Positions 1-6,085 of a DNA stretch of 10,783 nt are shown piece after piece; position 1 is the stretch's first letter, and every line of letters starts with the position of its first letter. Origin of the DNA: Ruminococcaceae bacterium UBA6434 (GTDB taxonomy: Bacteria; Bacillota; Clostridia; Oscillospirales; Acutalibacteraceae); NCBI GenBank assembly GCA_002437245.1, contig DJOQ01000018.1, positions 1-10,783 of the forward strand, written 5' to 3'. Made by a program: the position numbers and the translations under genes. The notes under the pieces were generated by a model, which saw only the letters and a program-made list of their open reading frames with translations, had not been told where the DNA came from and made no database searches.

Positions 1-25
1 CAGTTTTTAGGGTGTAATTCAATAT

Positions 26-101
26 GCACCATTAGCTCAGTTGGTAGAGCACCTGACTCTTAATCAGGGTGTCCGGAGTTCGAGTCTCCGATGGTGTACC
101 A
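26..101 (+). tRNA. tRNA-Lys (anticodon CTT)
   Basis: A complete 76-nt cloverleaf is visible. The acceptor strand GCACCAT pairs with ATGGTGT (one G-U), the D-arm is GCTC/GAGC, the anticodon stem CCTGA/TCAGG encloses the loop CTCTTAA, and the T-arm CGGAG/CTCCG encloses TTCGAGT. The loop gives anticodon CTT, which reads the lysine codon AAG. Discriminator A and an encoded CCA end the gene. It is the first gene of a cluster that also holds 5S rRNA, so it probably belongs to an rRNA operon whose 16S and 23S genes would lie to the left of the window (inference). Confidence 0.97.
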
Positions 102-115
102 CCTGATTTAAACAT

Positions 116-191
116 GGCCCGTTGGTCAAGTGGCCTAAGACTCCGGCCTCTCACGCCGGCAACAGCGGTTCGAATCCGCTACGGGTCACCA
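116..191 (+). tRNA. tRNA-Glu (anticodon CTC)
   Basis: A complete 76-nt tRNA: acceptor GGCCCGT with ACGGGTC (one G-U), anticodon stem CCGGC/GCCGG around loop CTCTCAC, T-arm AGCGG/CCGCT around TTCGAAT, and an encoded CCA. The anticodon CTC reads GAG (glutamate). It starts 14 nt after the CCA of tRNA-Lys, so the two are co-transcribed. CTC is the less common glutamate isoacceptor in bacteria. Confidence 0.97.
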
Positions 192-194
192 GAG

Positions 195-271
195 TATATA
201 ACGGGGTAACCTGTTTATATAAATCCCACGATTGTGGGGCTAATAAGTCAGAAATCAGTTTATGCTGATTT
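195..271 (+). other. tRNA-Glu to 5S spacer with three hairpins
   Basis: The spacer can fold into three successive hairpins: 195-221 (11 pairs with one bulged T, loop GTAA), 225-238 (CCCAC/GTGGG) and 252-271 (AAATCAG/CTGATTT). None is followed by a run of T, so they look like processing or structural hairpins of the precursor transcript rather than terminators. The last one ends right at the 5' end of 5S rRNA. Confidence 0.5.
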
Positions 272-389
<118 letters not shown>

Positions 390-394
390 TAAAT

Positions 395-421
395 AACCGA
401 TTAAGCATTGCTTAGTCGGTT
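395..421 (+). other. Hairpin downstream of 5S
   Basis: A 12-bp stem (395-406 with 410-421, one T-G pair) and a 3-nt loop follow 5S directly. Only a short T stretch broken by C follows, and tRNA-Asn begins 8 nt later. It is therefore more likely an RNA-processing signal or leaky terminator than a full stop. Confidence 0.5.
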
Positions 422-428
422 TCAATAT

Positions 429-504
429 TCCTCCATAGCTCAGTCGGTAGAGCACGCGGCTGTTAACCGCGGTGTCGTTGGTTCGAGTCCAACTGGGGGA
501 GCCA
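429..504 (+). tRNA. tRNA-Asn (anticodon GTT)
   Basis: A complete 76-nt tRNA: acceptor TCCTCCA with TGGGGGA (one T-G pair), D-arm GCTC/GAGC, anticodon stem CGCGG/CCGCG around loop CTGTTAA, T-arm GTTGG/CCAAC around TTCGAGT, discriminator G and encoded CCA. The anticodon GTT reads AAC/AAU (asparagine). It is the last visible gene of the operon before the terminator at 538-562. Confidence 0.97.
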
Positions 505-537
505 TGATTGTGTGACTATAAAGCCACAAAAGCCTAG

Positions 538-562
538 AACCCTTGAGAAATCAAGGGTTTTT
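538..562 (+). terminator. Intrinsic terminator of the rRNA/tRNA cluster
   Basis: A perfect 9-bp stem, AACCCTTGA with TCAAGGGTT, closes a GAAA tetraloop and runs into TTT. It lies 34 nt after the end of tRNA-Asn and is a convincing end for the stable-RNA operon. Confidence 0.85.
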
Positions 563-844
563 CGCTGTTTTAAGAGCAAATTTCAAAAGATAATTTTAGG
601 GCACAAAACCCTATAGAATGTTCGACAAAAAGGACTTGAACCGGGATCGCCTACATATCTCAAAATCTGACCTCGTTTTTTATATGAGAATTTATTGCTG
701 CCTCACCACCCGGATTCGAACTAAAGTCATCTATATAGACAGTAATTTCTTTATTGTATATAAAGATTTTACGGTCTTTTTTTATGCCTATTTTTCCTCC
801 TTGCCGACGAATATATAGCCGAATCAGCATCGTCAAAAAAGAAC
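563..844. other. Gene-poor scar with tRNA-like fragments
   Basis: No convincing gene is seen here; the 66-codon open frame at 618-818 has no ribosome site and no recognisable sequence. Two short stretches resemble pieces of tRNA T-arms on the minus strand: GGACTTGAACCGGG at 632-645 and CCCGGATTCGAA at 709-720. The right edge carries half of the inverted repeat described at 796-851. The position just after a tRNA cluster and before a broken parA suggests remains of an integrated element (inference). Confidence 0.4.
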
Positions 845-851
845 AAGGAGG
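796..851 (+). promoter_or_regulatory. Inverted repeat covering the parA ribosome site
   Basis: CCTCCTTG at 796-803 is an exact inverted match to CAAGGAGG at 844-851. An inner arm, GACGA at 806-810 with TCGTC at 830-834, extends the fold. The right arm contains the Shine-Dalgarno AAGGAGG for the broken parA reading frame that follows. If transcribed, the fold would hide that ribosome site. Whether this was a real control element or chance is not decidable from the sequence. Confidence 0.45.
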
Positions 852-1102
852 TTACAAAGAGAACTGTAAAGTAATTGCAATCGAAAATCGAAAGGAGGTA
901 CGGGCAAATCTACTACGGCGTTGAACCTCGGCGCCGGTCTTAAAATGAAAGACAAAAAGGTTTTTCTTATTGATGCCGATCCGAGGGTTCGCTTTCCATC
1001 AGTCTCGGAATCAAAAGACCGGATGAGTTAGATGTTTCCTTTGCGACCTTACAAAGAGGTCTTGAAAATTTCAGCGATACGCAATTTGTGTTAGACCAAT
1101 AA
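845..1102 (+). pseudogene. parA: Truncated, frameshifted ParA/Soj-type partition ATPase
   Basis: ParA-type ATPases move plasmid or chromosome DNA by ATP-dependent cycling. The N-terminal third is readable if three frame changes are allowed. VIAIEN (871-888) is followed, one base out of frame, by the deviant Walker A KGGTGKSTT (891-917), then NLGAGL and VFLIDADP (960-983). After another shift at about 984-986 comes GSLSISLGIKRPDELDV and on to TAA at 1100-1102. A further missing base lies near 870 (VTKRTVK then VIAIEN). Only about 84 residues remain of the usual 250-290, and no start codon follows the ribosome site at 845-851. The gene is dead. ParA of this kind is common on plasmids and integrative elements of Clostridia, so it probably marks an old mobile element. 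Confidence 0.85.
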
Positions 1103-1120
1103 CATAAAAACAGGGCAATT

Positions 1121-1459
1121 ATGTCAATGGTTGCAGGAATAACAGATAAAGAGCGAGAAATAAAATGGTCATTAAACAATAACGAAAAAGAACGGTTTGA
1201 GCAGTTAACCGACTGCTTTTGCAGTTTAATGCCGGAAAGAAAAGAAGAAATACTGAAAAACGGACAATATTTAGCGAAATATATCGAGGCAATAGCAATA
1301 AGGAAAATCAATGTTGAAGCAAATAACGGCGGATGTAACGAACCGCATATCAGCCATATATTAGCAAGCAGACTTTCAACAAGACCAATGGCTAGGAGCA
1401 GTGAAACAGTTACATATTTAGCGCTAATTCTTGCCGGAAATGATTTTAGTTTTGCATAA
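1121..1459 (+). CDS. Small hypothetical protein, 112 aa
   Basis: I do not recognise this protein. It begins 18 nt after the stop of the parA relic and is in the same frame as that relic's last segment. The first 70 residues are charged and probably helical (KEREIKWSLNNNEKERFEQL, then PERKEEILKNGQYLAKYIEA), followed by a compositionally different tail from about residue 72. No membrane segment or signal peptide is visible. The ribosome site is weak (AGGG about 8 nt before ATG; a second ATG lies two codons in). Given the decay on its left, it could be a remnant or a chimera formed by deletion of the rest of parA and the start of a neighbouring gene. Confidence that it is a working gene is low. 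Confidence 0.35.
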   Translation: MSMVAGITDKEREIKWSLNNNEKERFEQLTDCFCSLMPERKEEILKNGQYLAKYIEAIAIRKINVEANNGGCNEPHISHILASRLSTRPMARSSETVTYLALILAGNDFSFA

Positions 1460-1745
1460 CAAACTAAACTAAACCAAAAGATTTGCCGCTACCCTTAAGG
1501 CTGCCTAAGTGCGTGCACGAAGGAAGGCGCAGAGGGGCAGCGCCGGACTCCCAAGCCCTGATTCTATCGGGCATCTCGGCATTAACGTCAAAATTACCGG
1601 CTCTCAAAAAATTCTGAATTTTATTGTTAAAACACAGCAAAAATCTTTTACGAAAAAAACTACAAAACTTGACACCGACATTGCTATTCGCAAATCTTTA
1701 CAATATCTTCAATTTGTTGTAAAATGTCGAATAAGGGGGGAAAAT
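1460..1745. other. Intergenic stretch before the LemA operon
   Basis: The left part (1500-1590) is more GC-rich and contains a small GGCGC/GCGCC hairpin (1526-1544). The frame of the downstream gene stays open back to about 1509, but this extension has no ribosome site and lies upstream of the promoter at 1697-1725, so it is not coding for that gene. It may be leftover coding sequence from the decayed element. Confidence 0.4.
1697..1725 (+). promoter_or_regulatory. Promoter of the membrane protein-lemA operon
   Basis: TTTACA at 1697-1702 and TAAAAT at 1720-1725 are separated by exactly 17 nt, each one base away from the sigma-A consensus. Transcription would start near 1732, giving a very short leader before AAGGGGGG (1733-1740) and the ATG at 1746. 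Confidence 0.75.
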
Positions 1746-3356
1746 ATGAATTCAATAATATATAATCCGCTTGAAGAGTATGAAAATAAATTTCGCTCTC
1801 TTCACAGTGAAAACACGAACCGTTTTTTTGAGGAACTCGTTCAAAAATCAGGAATTGATATTAAGAAAAATCAAGAAACAGTTCAACTTTACAACGAATA
1901 CAAAGAAAACCTATTTAAGTTAGAGAAAAAATTAAAGCGATCAAGAATTTTTCGTGTTTTGATGTGTATTTCGATTTTATTAATCCCATTTGTAATCATA
2001 AAAATCACACCAAAAATCAAAGATTTAAGAACTGAAATTGAGAATGCTGATAAACGCGCAGACGAATTATTATCTGAAGCAAATGAACAAATGCGTCCTT
2101 TGAACAATTTGTTTACTGATCGTGACGCATTAGATATTATAGAATCAACTGTTCCCTTAATATCATTTGATAATTGTTTTTCGGCAAAGCAGGAAATCGA
2201 CATGAAAATTAATTATGATTACTGCGAGGTTAACGAGTACGAACGATCTACTATTGATGTTTTAGCCGGAACTTACAATGAGAATCCGTTTCTGTTTGAA
2301 AATAAAATTATACATACCTTGGGAACAGAAACATATCACGGATATAAGACAATTCGATGGACAGAAACATATCGTGATAGCGACGGAAAATTAAGAACTC
2401 GAACAAGAACTCAAACACTTCATGCGGCGGTGACTAAGCCAAAGCCGTATTACAATACGCAAGTAGTGTTGAATTATTGCTCACAGGGCGGGCCGGATTT
2501 ATCATTTAGTCGAGATGCTTCACATTTAGAACAAAAAAGCGAAAAAGAAATCGAGAGATTTGTTAAGCGCGGTGCGAAAAAGCTGAAACGAAAAACCGAT
2601 AAAGCGATTAGTCGAAACGGTGATTTTATGAGTATGTCAAACTCGGAATTTGAGGTTGTCTTTAACGCATTAAACAGAACTAACGAGGTTCAATTCAGAA
2701 CATTGTTTACACCTTTAGCACAAACAAACATGGTTTCTTTAATCCTTTCAAAATTAGGTTACGGTGACGATTTTAATTTTATCAAATTAAAACGAACAAA
2801 CAGAATCATATCTGAACATAGTCAAGGGCGTGTAATCAATTTATTGCCCGGGAATTATATATCGTATTCATACGATATTATTGAAAAAAACTTTATTGGG
2901 AAAAATATTGAATTCTTCAAGGCGGTATACTTTGATTTTGCTCCGTTACTGGCGATACCGCTGTACCAAGAAAGACCTGTTCACTCATTAAAACCCATAC
3001 CGAATTATGAGCAATTATATTCTTTGAAGGAATGTGAAGTTTTGGCTAATGCCGTAGATTATAAATATGTGGTTCATCCAAACACGAAAACACACGCTAT
3101 ATTGAAATCTTCATTTGTTGGTTCAAATGGCAAAGTAGATGAGACTTGCATTACAGCATATTCCTATGACATAGAAAAACGAGTCGATTTTGTCTCTGTT
3201 TTTGGCGGTGATGGATATTATCATGATGTGCCTGTGGAATGGGATGAGTACATACCGCTTGAAGCTCGAAACAATTTCTTTATTTCCACAAATGAAATAG
3301 CAAATAGTAAATCAGTATTTGCAAGGCGTAACGGCTTGTGTATATTTAAATCTTAA
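1746..3356 (+). CDS. Single-pass membrane protein encoded with LemA, 536 aa
   Basis: The start is ATG 1746, because AAGGGGGG lies 5 nt upstream and the promoter just before that; the open frame further upstream is not used. Residues 1-66 are charged and helical (coiled-coil-like, about 37-66). One membrane segment follows at about 69-86 (VLMCISILLIPFVIIKI), then a second charged helical stretch (88-118) and a large soluble region to residue 536. That region includes a TRTRTRTQT stretch at about 218-224 and a basic helix at 264-290. There is no signal peptide. Only 19 nt separate it from lemA, so the two are one operon. From memory, large proteins of this shape next to LemA (DUF3137-type or the mycoplasma MAG2810 type) are known; assignment to either is a guess. 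The gene is much more AT-rich than the genes right of 4690, which suggests transfer. The function is unknown; a role at the membrane with LemA is inferred. Confidence 0.85.
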   Translation: MNSIIYNPLEEYENKFRSLHSENTNRFFEELVQKSGIDIKKNQETVQLYNEYKENLFKLEKKLKRSRIFRVLMCISILLIPFVIIKITPKIKDLRTEIENADKRADELLSEANEQMRPLNNLFTDRDALDIIESTVPLISFDNCFSAKQEIDMKINYDYCEVNEYERSTIDVLAGTYNENPFLFENKIIHTLGTETYHGYKTIRWTETYRDSDGKLRTRTRTQTLHAAVTKPKPYYNTQVVLNYCSQGGPDLSFSRDASHLEQKSEKEIERFVKRGAKKLKRKTDKAISRNGDFMSMSNSEFEVVFNALNRTNEVQFRTLFTPLAQTNMVSLILSKLGYGDDFNFIKLKRTNRIISEHSQGRVINLLPGNYISYSYDIIEKNFIGKNIEFFKAVYFDFAPLLAIPLYQERPVHSLKPIPNYEQLYSLKECEVLANAVDYKYVVHPNTKTHAILKSSFVGSNGKVDETCITAYSYDIEKRVDFVSVFGGDGYYHDVPVEWDEYIPLEARNNFFISTNEIANSKSVFARRNGLCIFKS

Positions 3357-3375
3357 AATAAAGGAGATATAAAAA

Positions 3376-4044
3376 ATGGCGAATCAATTAGATGAACTCA
3401 ATCCGGAAGTGAGAGAAGAAGGACTGGATACCAATGTTATTGTAAAGAAAATTCCTGTCAAGGTCGGAGTAGGTTCAAAACTATTTGAAATAATGCTTTG
3501 GTTATGCGGAATACTTCCAGGCTTAATTTTTTTATTTATGAAGATTGACGCTCAGAAATATTTCGACCAATTACAGCAGAAGATTCAGAGAAATGCATCG
3601 CAAATTGATAACTATCTCGAACAAAGGGTTATGGTTCTCCAAAACTGTGCTCGTTTATTGGATAAAGCAATTGACCTTGATAAAAGTACCTTCGAAAACA
3701 TAGCAAAATTCCGCTCGGGAAACAATAGTGATGCTGATACGGCTCGCAATGAACTTGGCGGGCAAATTGAAACAATGTCAAGGGATATTAATGTAGCAGT
3801 AGAACGCTATCCTGACCTTCAATCTCATCGTGAAATAGCAGATGCGATGCAACAAAATATGTACTTGCAAAGAGAAATTACAGCGGCAAGAGAGTTGTAC
3901 AATGATACCATCAATGAATGGAACAAAGATATTTTTGCATGGCCTACAAAGAAAATCGTCGCGGCCCAAAATGGGTACACCACCAGAATTCCGTTTGCGA
4001 CTTCCAAAGAAATTAAAGAAAAAGCAAAAGCCGTATTTTTCTAA
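3376..4044 (+). CDS. lemA: LemA family membrane protein, 222 aa
   Basis: LemA proteins are small membrane-anchored helical proteins of unknown biochemical role, with a short N-terminal part, one membrane segment and a long helical domain. Here residues 1-35 are polar, 36-56 form the membrane segment (IMLWLCGILPGLIFLFM), and 70-222 give the LemA helical domain. Its signatures are YLEQRVMVLQN (80-90), VERYPDL (142-148), AMQQNM (157-162) and EITAARELYND then INEW (167-182). The length is slightly above the usual 180-200 because of the N-terminal extension. The start is supported by AAAGGAGAT about 8 nt before ATG. It follows the 536-aa membrane protein after 19 nt and shares its AT-rich composition. 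No terminator is seen directly after it, so transcription may continue to 4592. Confidence 0.93.
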   Translation: MANQLDELNPEVREEGLDTNVIVKKIPVKVGVGSKLFEIMLWLCGILPGLIFLFMKIDAQKYFDQLQQKIQRNASQIDNYLEQRVMVLQNCARLLDKAIDLDKSTFENIAKFRSGNNSDADTARNELGGQIETMSRDINVAVERYPDLQSHREIADAMQQNMYLQREITAARELYNDTINEWNKDIFAWPTKKIVAAQNGYTTRIPFATSKEIKEKAKAVFF

Positions 4045-4110
4045 TACATAGAGATTTTTACTTATTTATTGCTGTTTAATTTTACATATGAAGGGTATAC
4101 CGATATAAAT

Positions 4111-4556
4111 ATGAAAATTATCGAAGTCCAAAACAGATCTCATATTCTCATTAACAAATTGGTGGACGTGTGGGAAAATTCGGTTAAAGCCACGCATTTG
4201 TTTTTGTCGGCTGCGGAAATTGAAAATATTAAGAAATATGTGCCGCCGGCTTTAAAGAAAATACCTGTTTTGGCAGTTGTTATCAGCGATGACAGAGAAC
4301 CGACGGCTTTTATGGGAATTGACAACAAAAGACTCGAAATGTTGTTTGTTGCGAATAATATGAGAGGTATGGGACTCGGTAAGATGCTTTTAAATTACGG
4401 AATTGAAAATACGGAGTTAACGAGCTGACTGTAAATGAGCAAAATCCGTGTGCCAAAGGCTTTTATGAGCATATGGGATTTGAGGTTTATAAGAGAGCCG
4501 AACTTGATGAGCAAGAAAATCCGTACCCGATATTATATATGCGGTCGGCAAATTAA
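4111..4556 (+). pseudogene. GNAT acetyltransferase (YjaB-like), broken by one frameshift
   Basis: GNAT enzymes transfer an acetyl group from acetyl-CoA to an amine. The first 100 codons read well: MKIIEVQN start, VWENSVKATHLFL (about 24-36), EMLFVANNMRGMGLGKMLL, where R-G-M-G-L-G-K is the acetyl-CoA pyrophosphate loop. At 4410/4411 one base is missing (AAT-ACGGAG where AAT-TACGGA is expected). The present frame stops at 4428 after 105 residues. In the +1 frame the family sequence continues: NELTVNEQNPCAKGFYEHMG, GFEVYKR, then PILYMRSAN and a stop at 4554-4556. Restored, it would be about 148 aa, the normal length. No strong ribosome site precedes the ATG. The gene is either a recent pseudogene or a one-base sequencing error in a short T run. 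Confidence 0.88.
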
Positions 4557-4562
4557 ATTTTT

Positions 4563-4592
4563 AGAGCAAATCCGTTTTGATTTGCTCTTTTT
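4563..4592 (+). terminator. Intrinsic terminator after the GNAT pseudogene
   Basis: A perfect 10-bp stem, AGAGCAAATC (4563-4572) with GATTTGCTCT (4579-4588), has a 6-nt loop and is followed by TTTT. It ends the transcript that carries the membrane protein, lemA and the GNAT remnant. Confidence 0.88.
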
Positions 4593-4601
4593 ATGTATTT
4601 C

Positions 4602-4630
4602 TTCCATTATCTGTATTTTTATGCTAAAAT
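4602..4630 (+). promoter_or_regulatory. Possible extended -10 promoter for the DUF3592-like gene
   Basis: TGCTAAAAT at 4622-4630 fits an extended -10 (TGnTATAAT). The hexamer 17 nt upstream (TTCCAT) is a poor -35. The site lies after the terminator at 4563-4592 and 60 nt before the ATG at 4690, which is a reasonable place for a promoter. Confidence 0.4.
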
Positions 4631-4689
4631 AACCGTAGAGTTGTAATAGTTTCAGCTCGTAATATTAGAGTAAAAATTGAGGCGGGTTT

Positions 4690-5382
4690 ATGAGAAGAGA
4701 TAAAACGGCAACATATGTATTTTTGTCCTTTGTTGTGGCAGGTGCACTGTTTTTTATTATCGGCTGCGTTATAGGGTTCAGGTCGTTTAACCACAAGAAT
4801 ATGACTGCTGCCGAGGCTGAAATTATCAGGATAACGACCGAGAGAGGCACCGATGATAAGACCGAGCACCGAGTCTATATCGCATTTGATGTTGACGGCG
4901 AAGAGCACGTTACCGAAATAGGCACTTATTCGGCATCATACAGCGAGGGAAAAGTAATTAAAATTTATTATGATAATGATAACCCCGACAGAGTTGTTGT
5001 CGGCGCTGATTACGGAATATCAATATTTATAAGTGCTTTTGGCTTTGTATTCATTGCGATAGGCTGCTTCAGCCTTATAAAAGAACGCCGTGCTTATAAG
5101 CGGTATCTTGAAAATTCAAGGACGGTTTACGCGACGTACACCGAAGTCAGCGTAAATGAAAATTATTCTGTCAACGGCCACAATCCGTACGTCGTGCTCT
5201 GTGAATGGACCGATCCCATAGACGGAAAGGTTTACGATTTTGTAAGTCCTAATCTCTGGTTTGACCCTACTGATTTAATTGCTCGCAGAAACATTACATC
5301 ATTTCCCGTGCAGATAGATTCGGAGGACCCGTCTTATTATTATGTAGATATAAGCTGTCTGCAAAATCGCACCGACGAATAA
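4690..5382 (+). CDS. DUF3592-like two-pass membrane protein, 230 aa
   Basis: Two membrane segments are clear: residues 9-31 (YVFLSFVVAGALFFIIGCVIG) and 108-130 (YGISIFISAFGFVFIAIGCF). Between them lies a beta-rich domain of about 75 residues whose end, GKVIKIYYDNDNP (87-99), matches the G-x-V-x-V-x-Y-x-x-x-N-P pattern typical of DUF3592 proteins. After the second segment comes a further beta-rich domain (142-222), possibly a repeat of the same fold. The function of the family is unknown. The ribosome site GAGG lies about 7 nt before ATG. It is 48 nt upstream of the nitroreductase, and no terminator separates them, so they may be co-transcribed. Confidence 0.85.
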   Translation: MRRDKTATYVFLSFVVAGALFFIIGCVIGFRSFNHKNMTAAEAEIIRITTERGTDDKTEHRVYIAFDVDGEEHVTEIGTYSASYSEGKVIKIYYDNDNPDRVVVGADYGISIFISAFGFVFIAIGCFSLIKERRAYKRYLENSRTVYATYTEVSVNENYSVNGHNPYVVLCEWTDPIDGKVYDFVSPNLWFDPTDLIARRNITSFPVQIDSEDPSYYYVDISCLQNRTDE

Positions 5383-5430
5383 TGCGGCAGACGCAATAAA
5401 TTCAATTTCAGTATAGAAAGAAGTATAGCT

Positions 5431-6003
5431 ATGGATATTATGGAATTATTAAAGACAAGGCGTACATACCGCAGATTCAAGCAGGAACCAGTGCCCGACA
5501 GCGTGATAGAGGATATTTTGACTGCTGCGCGCTACGCTTCAAGTGCGGCGAATAAACAGCCTCTGAGTTTCGTTGTGGTAAAATCTCCCGAAATGGTTAA
5601 AAAGACTTTTTCATATACCAAGTGGGCAGGATATTTGCCGCCGCAGGAGGGTCAGCCCAAAGAGGGCGAAGAACCGACGCTTTTTATCGGGATTGTAGAA
5701 AATCTTGATATAAGCAAAAACTGTGATACGGACGCAGGACTTGCAATAAGCAATATGACCTTGGCTGCATGGGATAAGGGTGTCGGAAGTTGCATCATAG
5801 GTGCCTGCAACAAACCTAAGCTGTCTGAGCTTTTCGGACTTGCGGAGAACCGGGTACTGCATACCGTAGTGGCATTCGGCTACCCTACCCACAAGAGCAA
5901 AATAACGGATATAAAAGACGGCGACGTGAAATATTATATTGATGATAACGGCGATTACGTTGTACCGAAGAGAAAAATCGATGATGTAACAAAATATTTG
6001 TGA
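5431..6003 (+). CDS. Nitroreductase family protein, 190 aa
   Basis: Nitroreductase-fold enzymes are FMN-dependent, usually dimeric, cytoplasmic oxidoreductases that use NAD(P)H to reduce nitro compounds, quinones or other acceptors. Seen here: the N-terminal FMN-phosphate motif RRTYRRF (10-16), SSAANKQP (37-44), DAGLAISNMTLAAWDKGVGS (101-120) followed by CIIGA, and AFGYP (148-152). The length of 190 aa fits the short, one-domain group in clostridia; no ferredoxin domain is attached. The natural substrate cannot be read from the sequence. The ribosome site is modest (AGAAAGAAG about 8-10 nt before ATG). It ends 37 nt before the bidirectional terminator at 6041-6081. Confidence 0.93.
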   Translation: MDIMELLKTRRTYRRFKQEPVPDSVIEDILTAARYASSAANKQPLSFVVVKSPEMVKKTFSYTKWAGYLPPQEGQPKEGEEPTLFIGIVENLDISKNCDTDAGLAISNMTLAAWDKGVGSCIIGACNKPKLSELFGLAENRVLHTVVAFGYPTHKSKITDIKDGDVKYYIDDNGDYVVPKRKIDDVTKYL

Positions 6004-6040
6004 TTTAGGCCGCATATGCGGCTTGATACGCAGTATATAC

Positions 6041-6081
6041 AAAACGAGAGGTGAAAAACAGAATTTCACCTCCCGTTTTTT
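6041..6081. terminator. Bidirectional terminator between converging genes
   Basis: AAAACGAGAGGTGAAA (6041-6056) pairs with TTTCACCTCCCGTTTT (6064-6079) except for one A-C mismatch. A-runs on the left and T-runs on the right give a proper T-tail on both strands. It ends the nitroreductase transcript on the plus strand and the YtcJ-like amidohydrolase transcript on the minus strand. Confidence 0.9.
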
Positions 6082-6085
6082 GCTC

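Noticed and set aside
618..818. 66-codon open frame after the rRNA operon terminator
   Set aside because: No ribosome site, no recognisable protein features, and it crosses tRNA-like fragments.
1509..1745. N-terminal extension (79 codons, GTG start) of the 536-aa membrane protein
   Set aside because: The promoter at 1697-1725 and a strong ribosome site at 1733-1740 lie inside it, placing the real start at ATG 1746.
5611..6069. Minus-strand open frame of 152 codons
   Set aside because: It is a shadow of the nitroreductase gene and runs through the bidirectional terminator.
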